In this document: in pieces, positions 54,434-64,000 of the stretch
Layout: the number at the start of each line of letters is the position of its first letter
How positions within the stretch are numbered: the stretch's first letter is position 1
Origin: Phialophora verrucosa
Taxonomy: Eukaryota > Ascomycota > Eurotiomycetes > Chaetothyriales > Herpotrichiellaceae
Length of the DNA: 64,000 bases
Reading direction: 5' to 3'
Assembly: GCA_002099365.1 (NCBI GenBank)
Contig: MSED01000008.1
Location: 558,001-622,000, forward strand
Notes under the pieces: generated by a model
Database searches by the model: none
Seen by the model: only the letters and a program-made list of their open reading frames with translations
What the model was told of the DNA's origin: nothing
Program-made: the position numbers and the translations under genes

Positions 54434-56692
54434 TCACACCATTGTAACGGTAGTCTTAGGGAGGACGGAGTAATCGTGGGGCAAGTCAAGGCCGTCTGCA
54501 TACCTGTACCCAGGACAACGTGCGGTGCCGATTCTCTTCCTCGAGTGCCCTTGCACGTCAAGGATCAACCAGTAATTCAACTGGCGTCCTTCAAAGGCAT
54601 GTGAAACCAGTAATAACAGCTCGAAGTCATCGGAGAGAATTCGGTCACGGAGAGTTGGGTCGGAGAATGCTTCCTTGTCGAACCCGACTTCTTCTTGATC
54701 CCCAATTGGTCGGTGCTCCCCAGCCGCGAAATGAAGGGTGGTTGAGAACGAGCACGACGGTCCAATGCTGGCACAATCACCATCGTCTTGGGCGAAGATA
54801 GCGGTACGACCACTCAGGTCAAGCCAATAGTCGATAAGCATGACTGGTTGCGTGGGTCGAATAAATCGGACCTTCATGACGTGACTGGTTATCTGGAGGT
54901 TGTCACACGGTCCCAATACCAGAGCTTTGTCAAGTTCATCCCGAGTTGCGGTATGAAGCCATTCGCTGGTCAATGATGCCGTGCGCTCATATCCGAGCCG
55001 CGCGCTGAATGATGCGTGGATATCAACTCCCGAAAACTTGGGCATAGCGTCCTGAGGATTGCTCCACGTCATGTCGACGACGCCGCGAGATGAGAGCCAC
55101 GACCACGAAGGGAACCCTGGCCGACGGTCCGTTCGCGGTTGTCCCGGGGTCCTTGCGAATGAGCGGTCGCCAGCAGCCCAAAATAGTCCAAAAGCAAACC
55201 CTATCTCACGTCTCGTCGACCATAGCGGTCCGGATGTCTCCTGGGCTTCGAGGGGTGCGCTTTGTGGGAGCGAGATAACGCCACACAAAGAAAACAGCTC
55301 ACGTCGACGTAGGACTCCCCTAAATGCATTCAGGATGTCACTGCCCAAGGAGAGGTCTCGGACTGTATATTCGCGAACATCTTCTGTAATCTCGAGATCG
55401 TGTTTGCTGGTTCCTCTCAGCCGGAATAGTGTAGATCGTAGTGCATAGAGGTCAATCCGAGAACTAGCCTCCAGTGGCAGGTCTTCGACCAGGACTTCAT
55501 ACGCTGACGACGTCTGACATACAAAATAGCACTGCTCTAGTGTGAAGAACAGACACCTTCGGGCCAGAAGCGCTTCTTGATACGTCCAGCAGCGGGTTGC
55601 CCACCTGGACATCTGCAAAGCCTCACGCAGAGTGGACATGGTCGAGACCAAAACCCTGCTATTGAGATTCAATTGAGGCTGGGGGCTTCTTGGCGTCGAG
55701 ACTCCATAGAGCCCAGTGTCCGCATGATCGTCCATTGCGCAGAGCACGAGTTGTGCATTGCTATACACGGAGTCCATCTTGTTAATGAGCATTTGTCTTT
55801 TGTCGGGATACCTTGGGTCGATACAAATAGCGTCCACCCATAAATAACGCCATGGAAGTCTCCGTGTTACGAAAATCGCGTCTCTGAGTGTCTGCGGTGT
55901 GGAATCCATGTCCACGTGGCGACCGGTTGCATTCTCCCTTATCACGATGTTGAGTTTCGCGCTGCCCAAACAATAGCTTAATGCAACATAGTGTCTGCTG
56001 GTCGACTCATCGACAAGAATCGGTGGGTCTGCTTGACAGTCAATGAGGGTTGTCGAGGAGGAAGGCTTGTTTGCCGTGCAGCGGGGATGGTTGGCTTCGC
56101 ATTGCTCCAAACAACGAGTGATGCCCGCGTAGTCAATGGAACGTTGCTCTATACGCCTTGCGTAGGCGGAGTCATTCCAGAAAGCCCAGGAACTCCCGTC
56201 GGTACGACCAGCGGGAAAGATCAGATGTTCGGCTAAGGGTCCGAATCTCCACTCCTCCCCATGCTTCACATTTGGTCCCGAGCAAAGCAGCTTTAAGCAT
56301 CGGTGATAAGCGCGGTCACTTTCCACACTCCCGACGGCCGAGTCTGACGTCTTGCATGTCTGCGCCTGGAGATAGCAACCAGTGGCCTCGTCCCACGGAT
56401 ATTCTTTGTTAAGGAACACAACCTGTGCCCAGAAGACGCAACAAGCGCACGCGGAAAGGTGCATAGAGCGATGGACGTTTCCAATCACTGCCACGGGTGT
56501 TGGTGGGAGGACCGATTGAGAGTTTACGAATTCGAAGATGGCTTCGAAGTTGATCAACTTGCACCGGTCGCAGAAGCTCTGGCTCGGATTGTCCTCAGGC
56601 GAAGAATATTGGAACTGCTCGACGAATCGGAACCTCTCTTGCTCTTCTTTGCGCAAATCGCGGACAATGACATTTGGTCGATCGTCTGGCAT
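54434..56692 (-). CDS. HET-domain protein (heterokaryon incompatibility type)
   Basis: A single 752-residue frame starts at the ATG at 56692. The HET domain begins near residue 235 (RHYVALSYCLG) and includes TLRDAIFVTRRLPWRYLWVDAICI and, near 365, WATRCWTYQEALLARRCLFF. The usual YCWG is YCLG here. The N terminus (residues 40-85) has CDRCKLINF and several Cys, common ahead of HET domains. The C terminus (FPSWSWLSSRGVV and after) is the usual variable half. HET proteins trigger cell death after fusion of unlike strains, but most copies have no tested role. No N-terminal NACHT or WD region is present. Confidence 0.92.
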   Translation of the reverse strand: MPDDRPNVIVRDLRKEEQERFRFVEQFQYSSPEDNPSQSFCDRCKLINFEAIFEFVNSQSVLPPTPVAVIGNVHRSMHLSACACCVFWAQVVFLNKEYPWDEATGCYLQAQTCKTSDSAVGSVESDRAYHRCLKLLCSGPNVKHGEEWRFGPLAEHLIFPAGRTDGSSWAFWNDSAYARRIEQRSIDYAGITRCLEQCEANHPRCTANKPSSSTTLIDCQADPPILVDESTSRHYVALSYCLGSAKLNIVIRENATGRHVDMDSTPQTLRDAIFVTRRLPWRYLWVDAICIDPRYPDKRQMLINKMDSVYSNAQLVLCAMDDHADTGLYGVSTPRSPQPQLNLNSRVLVSTMSTLREALQMSRWATRCWTYQEALLARRCLFFTLEQCYFVCQTSSAYEVLVEDLPLEASSRIDLYALRSTLFRLRGTSKHDLEITEDVREYTVRDLSLGSDILNAFRGVLRRRELFSLCGVISLPQSAPLEAQETSGPLWSTRREIGFAFGLFWAAGDRSFARTPGQPRTDRRPGFPSWSWLSSRGVVDMTWSNPQDAMPKFSGVDIHASFSARLGYERTASLTSEWLHTATRDELDKALVLGPCDNLQITSHVMKVRFIRPTQPVMLIDYWLDLSGRTAIFAQDDGDCASIGPSCSFSTTLHFAAGEHRPIGDQEEVGFDKEAFSDPTLRDRILSDDFELLLLVSHAFEGRQLNYWLILDVQGHSRKRIGTARCPGYRYADGLDLPHDYSVLPKTTVTMV

Positions 56693-57600
56693 GGCTGTAG
56701 GGACGGGAGAAAGCTGTGTTAGGACGCGATCACAGAGGTATTGGCAAAGCTGCCGCTGGGGCTATCAGCTTCATGACCAAGGTGAGTATGAGCCACGGTG
56801 CTCATTTGCGCTCGGAAGAGGTGGTCAGGTAAAGTCAGAACTTTGGCATCTCAAGGACTCATGATATTCGGGGTGTGATTTAGCAGGTTGCCTGGGTAGC
56901 CGTCTGAAATCAAGCTGTTGTTTGGATAAGGATGTTTGGAAGCTTAAGATTGAGATACGGTAACTGGCCTTTGGTGACTCTCGTTTCTTGCCCCGCTCTG
57001 TGCTGATGGTGGGGGGCTAGGATAAAGGGCTTCTTGTACTGCGTACACGTAGTTTACAATACTAATTCCACTTCAGTTCCTACCGCCGTGGAGCTGCTTC
57101 CGATCTGATCTCTATCCCTAAGTCGCGTCCCGCTAGATGGCAGTCGTGAATAAGACGGAGCGGGACCGGGCAGTTTCTCAGTGTGAGATTTCTGTACCAG
57201 CGCGGACTGAGCATAGCCAGCCACATCGACGGCATGAAACGAATTCTGGACACAACTGGTGAGAACAAGCTTTCCTCGGGTCGATCGGGGACCGTATCTG
57301 CCTGAGGATGCAGTTACACGCTTCACAGACCAAATGCACAACGACACTGAGCCGATGAATATATTTGGATCGCGAAAGTGATTTGGTGGCTGGCTGAATC
57401 ACAACCACCAACACCCTCATTGAACGCTATCCTCACTTAGGGAACCGTTTCGCGTCTCGAACTTTGGGTGAGCAGGACGCGGCATCACCAGCGAAGAGTC
57501 CTGCGTACTATAAGATAACAATGGGTCCTCTGTCTTGTCGCGTTCGAGGTCGATGGGATCTGCCTTTCTTCTGTAGATACACCTGTCCGTCACCACCGCC
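56693..57600. other. Intergenic 0.9 kb, divergent promoters
   Basis: It separates the HET gene from the lipocalin-like gene. I see no gene or strong motif in it. Confidence 0.5.
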
Positions 57601-58312
57601 ATGGCCGCACCGCCTCAGATCACTTGCACCAATTTATCGGGCAAGTTCGCCTTGGTAATGGCACCCCTTCGCGATTTCTGTATTGCCGCACAGCCTGATC
57701 GGATATTTTAGAACAAGTCCCTCTCCGACGATGTCGACGCCATGCTCGAGCTGCAGGGCATCAACTGGGCGATCCGCAAAGTTATCGGCCTAGCTAGTGT
57801 CGTGGTGCGTCTGCTACTGATTAGTGACCTGCCTTGATTAACTAATTGACACCGCGCAGCTCACGATCAAGGAGTATACCAAAGACGCCACGACTCACAT
57901 CGACGTCGCCACGGTCGTGGCCGGCCTCGACAAGACGCAGGAAGACCGCGTCTTAGACTGGCAGGATGCCGAACATGTCGATAAGATCTTCGGCAGGTGT
58001 CGACATCGATCACGGCTCATCAAGGCCAGCGAGTACTGCCCGGAAGGGCCCGGGTCAGCCGAGGACGCCACATTCCTCAAGGGGGAGAAGTTGAAGGACG
58101 GGAGAACGGATTCGCGATTCGAGGTCGATGAGATCGTCCAGAGTTGGGTGGAGAGCACTGGTGGCGCCGGGTGGAAGTGCGAGCAGATCTGGGGGTTTGA
58201 GACGATAAATGCTGAGCGACGGTATACTAGGCGGGTTGTCATCTGGAACGGAGGGAAGGTGGTCAGGACTAGGATTGTGTATGACTACAAAGGAGAGGGT
58301 AAAAGGGGCTGA
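57601..58312 (+). CDS. Lipocalin-like small fungal protein
   Basis: Three exons, 57601-57654, 57712-57804 and 57860-58312, all GT/AG in phase 0, give 199 residues with no signal peptide. The order is NLSGKFALNKSLSDDVDAML, then GINWAIRKVIGLASVVLTIK, THIDVATVVAGL, EDRVLDWQDAEH and WKCEQIWGFETINAERRY, ending in VVRTRIVYDYKG. This strand pattern matches a fungal lipocalin-type family known to me from memory; members probably bind a small hydrophobic molecule or act as isomerase-like helpers. No partner is obvious nearby. Confidence 0.8.
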
Positions 58313-58526
58313 TAATGTTCACTGGCCGGACACGCTTGGTCAACTCTGTCGAAGCGTTCGAGGCATGACAGTCTAGCTTAGCCTGCACATGGAGACTAAC
58401 AACTGTCCATTGCAGAACCAAGCCCTGGGTCTATCATCAATGACCTTCATAGTCTGCCCAAGAACTTCTTCTTGTAAGCGGCACGTCATCGCGTCTTCCG
58501 TTCGACGGTCTTCAGCATCTCCAAGC

Positions 58527-59832
58527 TCACTCGCAGATGAACAACAGTTCGTCATCACTCTCGACCGCTTCACCACGAGATTCTGCGCCTTCTTCACATC
58601 CAGCAGATTCTTCTTCGGCCTTGAGCTCGCTACCGCCCTGGACTTCCTGCTTGCTCTTCTCTTCACCGCTTGCGTCGCTCGAGACCTTCAAATCCAGTGT
58701 GCTAGGAGCAGTGGGCGAGCTGACGTTTCCGGTATACCCAGAAGGGGAGGCGATCTGGCACTGGCCCTCAAACTCCTCGACCAAGGTGGTCTCGTCAGAG
58801 GATGGGGGAGGCGCCTCAGGATCCGCCGACGCACCCGCGTCTGGGCATTCAATTTGACCATTCCCACCAATGATAAGCTTGTCGCCGCCAGCCAAGTCTG
58901 TAGGATCGTAGACCCACACGGATTCGCTTCCGAGCTTGTTTCCTGCTTCATCTTCACCACAGTCGATCTCGCCGAGCTTCAAGCGTCCCGAAACGGGTGG
59001 GAGAGTCACCTTGGTGATAGTGATCTCATCTTGCAACTTCTTGAGCAGCGAGTACGACGTGATGACATCGTTCCAGATTGTGTCGATACATTTGGTGCTG
59101 ACAACGATCTTCTTCCTGCCCAGCTCGGTCGTGGCAATCTCTCCGCCGAGCTCTTCCTGACTGGTAAGCAGGCTCTGAGCCACCTTGCCCAATTGCTCGA
59201 ATTTGTAGACCAAGTCATTGGCCAGACTGCTCGCTGTGTGGTAGCGGAGTTTCTGCATCTCGTACGGTCCGAGTTTCTTGTCCAGCTCGCGTTGAGTCTG
59301 TCTTTCGTTGAAGGTCGCTCCCTGTTCTCTTCGCTTCTCGATAGTTTGGATCAGCGAGGAATAGTAGAGGTATCGGTGGTCGTGGTCAGCCTCGCTGAAG
59401 CCGTGAATCAGCTCCTGGGTTTGAGCAATAAACTCAGTCTTCTGTAACGCTGTCAGAATCCAGATGGGCGAGACAAATCTTGGAGACACGGGTGCTAGGA
59501 GAAAGACTGGAATCCTCATTGTTATAGGGAGGGATATAGAATGTGACAAGACATAGGGTGGTGAAATGTGGGTCATCTTACTCCTTGGTTGGCAATCTGG
59601 ATGAGATTGCGGGTGCCTTCGCCGGTGTTGACAGTGGGATTGATGAAGATCTCACTGGCTGTGATACCTACAATGACAAGGATTAATATCAATAAAGAGA
59701 TGTGCAGGGAAGAGAGCACGTACGTTTCTGCCAGACAATGGAGGCGTAACTGATGTCGGGCTCTGCTTGTGCATCATCTCCTTTCTTCTCGGCCTTCTTA
59801 CCCCGTCTCTTCCCTCCCTTCTTTCCTGGCAT
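58527..59832 (-). CDS. Conserved-looking protein of unknown function, Lys-rich N terminus
   Basis: Three exons, 59832-59724, 59667-59582 and 59441-58527, all GT/AG and in phase, give 369 residues. The start MPGKKGGKRRGKKAEKKGDD is strongly basic, then ISYASIVWQKR and ITASEIFINPTVNTGEGTRN. The middle is helical (IQTIEKRREQGATFNERQTQ, AQSLLTSQEELGGEI). A WVYDPTDL segment and a disordered acidic tail follow, ending DDELLFICE. There is no signal peptide or membrane segment. The basic start could bind nucleic acid or the nucleolus. I do not recognise the family. The 352-codon frame on the other strand is a shadow. Confidence 0.75.
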
Positions 59833-60354
59833 GTTGGTAGAGAGGGTGTGAAACAGTTGGGGGAGAATATCTGTGAAGCGTGGGGATAAAGCAGCGAGGG
59901 AAATAAGCGAATGGAACTGGTGAAAGAAAGTCAAAGGTGAAAATGGCGAGATTTTTTATCACAGGGGAGGCAGGCAGTGAACGTGTGGTCTTGGCAGGGA
60001 AGGCCACGATCAGTGAAGAGTCAGTGCAGAGCTCCATGGCGGCCAGGTGAATGTCAGGGGCATCGAAAGAGAACGCAAGACCGTGCCCGTGTAGCCCGCA
60101 ATCACTCAGACCATGACACGTAACGGCCGCGCCCTGGACAATGTGATCAGCATGTCGTGAAGAAAAGGATGATAGAGAAGGAGAAATGCAGAGACAAAGA
60201 CTTGAACATGCTTCAAGTTTTGTCTCAATTCGAACAAGCTCAGGTGCTGGGAAGCCTCCATGTTCAGCTCCTTATGTACAGTCAGCCATGGGAAGAACCA
60301 TTTTGCGCAAGATCCTGATATGCCGTTGTAATTCAGGCCGTGGCATCTGGCCGA
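59833..60354. other. Intergenic
   Basis: It contains the promoter of the Lys-rich protein gene and the 3' flank of the complex I gene. Nothing else is seen. Confidence 0.5.
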
Positions 60355-61158
60355 TCATCTTCCCCCCTTTGATCTCTCAGCTTCCAGCTCGCGCTCCGCT
60401 TGTTGGTAGTATTTGGCGGTATCAACACCGTGCTAGAGACGGTTCATCAGCTTAATTCCCAGGTTCCGGGCGGTCCCATGCTCACCTGATTGTGATTTAC
60501 AAAGTTGGCCCACGGCACTACGTTGGCCATAAGTGCCGAGTATCTGCTGTTTCGTGCTGCAACACCTTGCATATATGGCGTGAGGTCGGATTTGCCGTAT
60601 AGTGGCTCTCCTTTCTTTACTTTGTCGACCATCTCTCGCATGTCCATCTTGACCTCGCGATCGTTTTCTGTCCAGCCGTAGAATCTCACTGTGGCCAAAA
60701 TCGTTATTAGCGTCACGCTGACCTGCAATGCTATGCTTCTCTTTCAAGGCGACACGTACGGCAACTCCTCTGATACACCAGCCCTGCTCCAGCCAGTAGC
60801 CCGACGGCGCAACTGAGTCTAAAGGCCATGGGGAATGCATGTCTGCCGGAAAATGAGGGAGCGTATCGTTCGGTGATAAGCATGAATGCCGGTCCTATCG
60901 CGGCCATGCCGGCGCCATATGTCCAGTCTTCTCCTCTGGCATATCCAAAAGCTCTTCTCCAGTGGCTGTGGATTACCGAGCACGGTCAGTTATACCTCGT
61001 GGGAAGCTCGTAGCGGCTAGGGGACGTACGGATCTGTATCGATGACCTGTTGGAGGGAACTGTCAGCCATAACCCAGAATTCCGTCGCTTTCCAAACTCA
61101 CGGGATAGTCTGTGTTCACCCGCTTGGGCGGGATAAACACCTTCTGCTCATCCGCCAT
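60355..61158 (-). CDS. NADH:ubiquinone oxidoreductase 21 kDa subunit (complex I)
   Basis: Five small exons, 61158-61102, 61046-61030, 60965-60760, 60688-60486 and 60432-60355, all GT/AG, give 186 residues. The N-terminal domain has VNTDYPVIDTDPHWRRAFGY (across exons 1-3) and a membrane-like segment. The C-terminal domain has MVDKVKKGEPLYGKSDLTPY, VAARNSRYSALMANVVPWAN and HGVDTAKYYQQAERELE. This is the accessory 21 kDa subunit found in fungal complex I, in the inner mitochondrial membrane. Exon 2 is only 17 bases. The start codon is 280 bases from that of Csm3, so the two genes share a promoter region. Confidence 0.93.
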
Positions 61159-61438
61159 GGCTGCTGCGTTGACCGGCTTCGTTCGTAGTCATTCATGCAC
61201 GCTCTCAAGAGTCGAGGTTCCTGCGGAGCTTGGATTGCCAAGCGGCTAAATCCAAAACGGAATAGACTCCCTGGGATTCCCAATGACGTCGGGCCAACCA
61301 GAACGCGTCGACTTCTTCCGACGCGTCTCTGGTATTAAGATGTAAACTTGAGGTGTTACACGGAGACGCAGTTTATAAACTTAGGGCACCAATAAACCAT
61401 CCTTCAGCAGATACCACAGACAAGCAGGGAAAAAGAAA
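61159..61438. promoter_or_regulatory. Short divergent promoter of complex I subunit and Csm3
   Basis: The 280 bases separate two outward-reading ATG codons. No clear TATA box is seen. Confidence 0.45.
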
Positions 61439-62872
61439 ATGGCCGCCGATCCTCTCACTTCCGCGACGGTCGATGACCTGCTCAACTTCGACAGCACCGA
61501 CGATGAAGACCCCTTCAAGGACAAACATTCTCGGCCGACTAATCGGGGCGACGAGACCAGCAAGAGAAAAGCACCAGACCTCGATGACACGCTAGGCCTG
61601 GACGCTGAAGTCAAGATCAAGAAACAGCGCAAACCTATCGCCAAACTCGACGAAGCCCGTCTGCTCTCGGCGCCGGGCATTCCCAAGTTGCGCGCCGATG
61701 CCCGCATGCCCAACTTCCTCACCAAGAAATTAAAGGCCAAGGGCAAAGGCCACGAGTTCTCCGACGTGGCGAGACTGCTGAACTACTACCAGCTGTGGCT
61801 GGACGATTTATACCCACGGGCCAAGTTTGCAGATGGGTTGCAGCTAGTGGAGAAGGCCGGACATTCTAGGCGCATGCAGACGATGAGGAGAGAGTGGATA
61901 GATGAGGGAAAGCCGTGGTATCTTAGGGAGAAGGAGGCGAAAAAGAAAGCCGAGAAGGAGGAGAGAGAGAGAGACAGAGAAGAGGAGGCGGAAGAAAAGC
62001 ATGCCGGCGAGGGAGCCCTTATGAGCGGAGCTAATAACGAGCCCGTAACCAACGCGATGGTCGATGACGATGATTTTCTATTCGTTCCAGAATCGCGGGC
62101 GAAGGGGCATGCACAGAAAGAAGATGTTGCTCTCCCAGACGACGACGAGCTCGAGGCTCTCCTGGCTCAGCAAGAAGCTCACACAACTTTACGTCCGTCA
62201 ACTGCACCAAAGAGGATCGTGGAGGATGATTCTGAAGGCGAAGACGATCTCGATGCATTGCTCGCTGAACAAGAGACACGCCAGAAAGCTCCAGCTGCCT
62301 CCGCACCTCTTCCCAAACCACAGACCTCACCATTTGACGAAGACGACGAAGATATGGACGATCTCGATGCATTACTTGCCGAACAGGAATCACGCTCGAA
62401 GTCCACTAGCGCGCAAAGAGAGGTTGACGACCGACCATCCACAGCGCACAGCAAAGTGTCCCCGGGTCGTGACGAAAAGGAGTTTCCGACCGACGAAACC
62501 GACGACTTAGACGCTCTGCTCGCCGAACAAGAAGCACGAGTATCTCCCGCTGAGCAAGTTTCAATACCTTCCCATACCGCAGCAGAGCTCTCGGCTCCTG
62601 CTGCACAAGCCATGGACGAAGATGTAGCGGAAGCAGAAGCGGACGGAGCAGACATGTTCCCATCTTCGCCCGTGCAAGGTACCGCGTCATCACGCTTGTT
62701 GCCCAGCGGAGAATGTGAATTTGACGGCCCAGAGGAAGAGACCCTGAGCATACAAGAAATAGATGAAGATGAAGTCCATGCTACCAAGGCTGGCAAGGAT
62801 GAAGACTCCCAGGGTTTGAACGCCGATGACATGTTTTCATCGTCGCCGGTGCAGAACGAGTTGATTGAATGA
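61439..62872 (+). CDS. csm3: Replication fork protection protein Csm3/Swi3 (Tipin)
   Basis: A single 477-residue frame. Residues 75-160 are the Swi3/Tipin domain: APGIPKLRADARMPNFLTKK, then DVARLLNYYQLWLDDLYPRA and MQTMRREWIDEGK. A Lys/Glu helix follows. Further on there are four copies of an acidic motif: DDELEALLAQQE once and DDLDALLAEQE three times, spaced by about 35-50 residues of Ser/Pro-rich linker. The C terminus has two DMFxSSPVQ copies. The protein pairs with Tof1/Swi1 at replication forks and helps signal to the checkpoint kinase. The next gene, convergent with it, is an ATR/Mec1 kinase. Confidence 0.92.
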   Translation: MAADPLTSATVDDLLNFDSTDDEDPFKDKHSRPTNRGDETSKRKAPDLDDTLGLDAEVKIKKQRKPIAKLDEARLLSAPGIPKLRADARMPNFLTKKLKAKGKGHEFSDVARLLNYYQLWLDDLYPRAKFADGLQLVEKAGHSRRMQTMRREWIDEGKPWYLREKEAKKKAEKEERERDREEEAEEKHAGEGALMSGANNEPVTNAMVDDDDFLFVPESRAKGHAQKEDVALPDDDELEALLAQQEAHTTLRPSTAPKRIVEDDSEGEDDLDALLAEQETRQKAPAASAPLPKPQTSPFDEDDEDMDDLDALLAEQESRSKSTSAQREVDDRPSTAHSKVSPGRDEKEFPTDETDDLDALLAEQEARVSPAEQVSIPSHTAAELSAPAAQAMDEDVAEAEADGADMFPSSPVQGTASSRLLPSGECEFDGPEEETLSIQEIDEDEVHATKAGKDEDSQGLNADDMFSSSPVQNELIE

Positions 62873-63208
62873 GTAGTGTGATTCTCCGTGTAGAAGATCT
62901 ACTCGGATTTCGAAATTTCATAGAAATGCACTCACGAACGAAGCGTCTCCCACTGCATGGTACAATACAGTGAACTCTCCATCTGTACAATGTTGATGGC
63001 CATTTCCCAATAGCTCTGCGTAACACTCTCATAGGGCCTCGCGGACGATCATGCAGATGTACTTTTCTTATCCTATCATAACGAAATCTCTCAATACGAC
63101 TAACGTAGGTGACTACCACGACTCATTTTCCGCTTCACGGCTCCATGCGAGCGAGGCTCGAGCCGAAAGCCATCCTGACTGATCCGCTGGTCCCTGGATG
63201 TATGGCTC
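62873..63208. other. 3' flanks of convergent Csm3 and ATR genes
   Basis: It lies between two stop codons facing each other. No gene is seen. Confidence 0.5.
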
Positions 63209-64000
63209 TCAGAAGAAAGCACACCACCCAATGTACATCCTGGACAGATTCCTGTGATCCACAGCCTGTCCTATCATCTCGTCGACATAACCGTCCACGC
63301 TCAACGGCACGCTTTCTCCAGACAAGAACCCTCGAACTTTCGCTCTAACGCCCTCGAGCACTTCTACCGGCGTGTTAGGGACGCCCGGGACGACCTTCTT
63401 TTTCCTTCCTGCCGAATTGATAAAATCTGTCGTGGGGTCATGCAAGAAGGTCTCCAGAATCGTCATCAGCGCGTCTTCGTTACCGCGGAGCAATTGGAGG
63501 GTGATTTCGCAGCAGCGGCGGAAAGGTCCCTCGTAGCCATACGCGCCCATTGCGTCAATCATATTGTGCGTGAGTCGGAACGGGACCATCTCGGGCTTTT
63601 CAAACGTGAGGCCTTTGTCGAAGAGGCAGTTAAAGTCGACATGTAGTGTGCCACCATTGTCTTCTTCGAAGAGAATGTTCTCGCCGTGTCTGTCACCTAG
63701 GCCTAGAACATGACCGACGATGGACATGACAGCCGCCGAGCGTGTATACCGTAAACGGGCGTTGAACCACGCCGATGGATCGGGAAACGATTCAACGAAC
63801 CACTCGTGAAATACAGGCGGGAAGATTGCAAGGACTTTGTTCGCGAAGATCTTCACTTTTTCAGGATCACCACTGCAGGCATCGTCCAGGTTCCTGCGAA
63901 TCTCGATATAATTCGGTATAATGGATTTATCCCTGTACAGCTTGAGGAGGATATCGCGAAGGGTTTTCAGGTTGTCGACCCATTCAATGAGCCCGCATTC
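63209..64000 (-). CDS. ATR/Mec1-type PIKK, C-terminal end only
   Basis: The last 263 codons are present; the gene runs off the right edge. The kinase C-lobe has ECGLIEWVDNLKTLRDIL, the catalytic loop LGLGDRHGENILFEED and the metal motif HVDFNCLFDKG (DFN in place of DFG, as in ATR). EMVPFRLTHNMIDAMG is the ATR-type segment after it. The FATC end reads DEMIGQAVDHRNLSRMYIGW, then CAFF. These features separate ATR/Mec1 from ATM/Tel1 and TOR. It senses single-stranded DNA at stalled forks and starts the checkpoint. No intron is visible in this part. Confidence 0.92.
   Translation of the reverse strand, partial: ECGLIEWVDNLKTLRDILLKLYRDKSIIPNYIEIRRNLDDACSGDPEKVKIFANKVLAIFPPVFHEWFVESFPDPSAWFNARLRYTRSAAVMSIVGHVLGLGDRHGENILFEEDNGGTLHVDFNCLFDKGLTFEKPEMVPFRLTHNMIDAMGAYGYEGPFRRCCEITLQLLRGNEDALMTILETFLHDPTTDFINSAGRKKKVVPGVPNTPVEVLEGVRAKVRGFLSGESVPLSVDGYVDEMIGQAVDHRNLSRMYIGWCAFF

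Noticed and set aside
58389..59447. 352-codon plus-strand frame
   Set aside because: It is antisense to the Lys-rich protein gene, whose three exons join in phase.

Overview
The window is nuclear DNA of a filamentous ascomycete (Pezizomycotina). Genes are mostly intron-poor with introns of about 50-140 bases and GT/AG ends. They are spread over both strands without operons. The protein set is typically fungal: NACHT and HET-domain proteins, an NRPS-like reductase, a ferric reductase, a 21 kDa complex I subunit, Csm3 and an ATR-type kinase. I cannot name the species. I rebuilt the introns by hand from splice signals and reading phase; there is no transcript support.

Layout. 1-566 is the N-terminal part of a PAQR/haemolysin-III membrane protein that runs off the left edge. 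1,958-14,431 looks like a loose metabolic neighbourhood: an MFS transporter divergent from an NRPS-like A-T-R enzyme with a gluconokinase-type domain fused at its C terminus, then an asteroid/XPG-like nuclease-fold protein, and an FAD monooxygenase divergent from a short-chain dehydrogenase. 15,474-22,474 holds a large NLR-like protein (N-terminal STAND region, NACHT, helical repeats, Cys-rich tail) next to a decayed gene enclosed by an exact 24-base direct repeat. 22,475-29,821 carries a very GC-rich serine carboxypeptidase, a GST with a possible mitochondrial presequence, a fumarase/PcaB-type lyase and a secreted Ala/Thr-rich protein.

31,089-44,424 contains a spindle-pole-body-type coiled-coil protein, a frameshifted F-box-like gene, a secreted protein with about six tandem Cys repeats, a candidate small secreted protein, a Myb-like/GIY-YIG-like protein and an arylsulfotransferase-family membrane protein. 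44,424-51,138 has an eight-exon ferric reductase and a GPI-anchored fasciclin protein. The 2.7 kb gap between them holds three exact ATCWGATAA (SreA/GATA-type iron-regulator) motifs. 51,251-64,000 holds the glucosidase II beta subunit, an interrupted reading frame behind a TATA box, a HET-domain protein, a lipocalin-like protein, an unknown lysine-rich protein, the complex I subunit, Csm3 and the C-terminal end of an ATR/Mec1 kinase.

Most noteworthy are the A-T-R-gluconokinase fusion, the iron-motif cluster beside the ferric reductase, the new-looking secreted Cys-repeat protein, and several genes caught in decay (20.6-21.6 kb, 34.0-35.0 kb, 53.7-54.2 kb).
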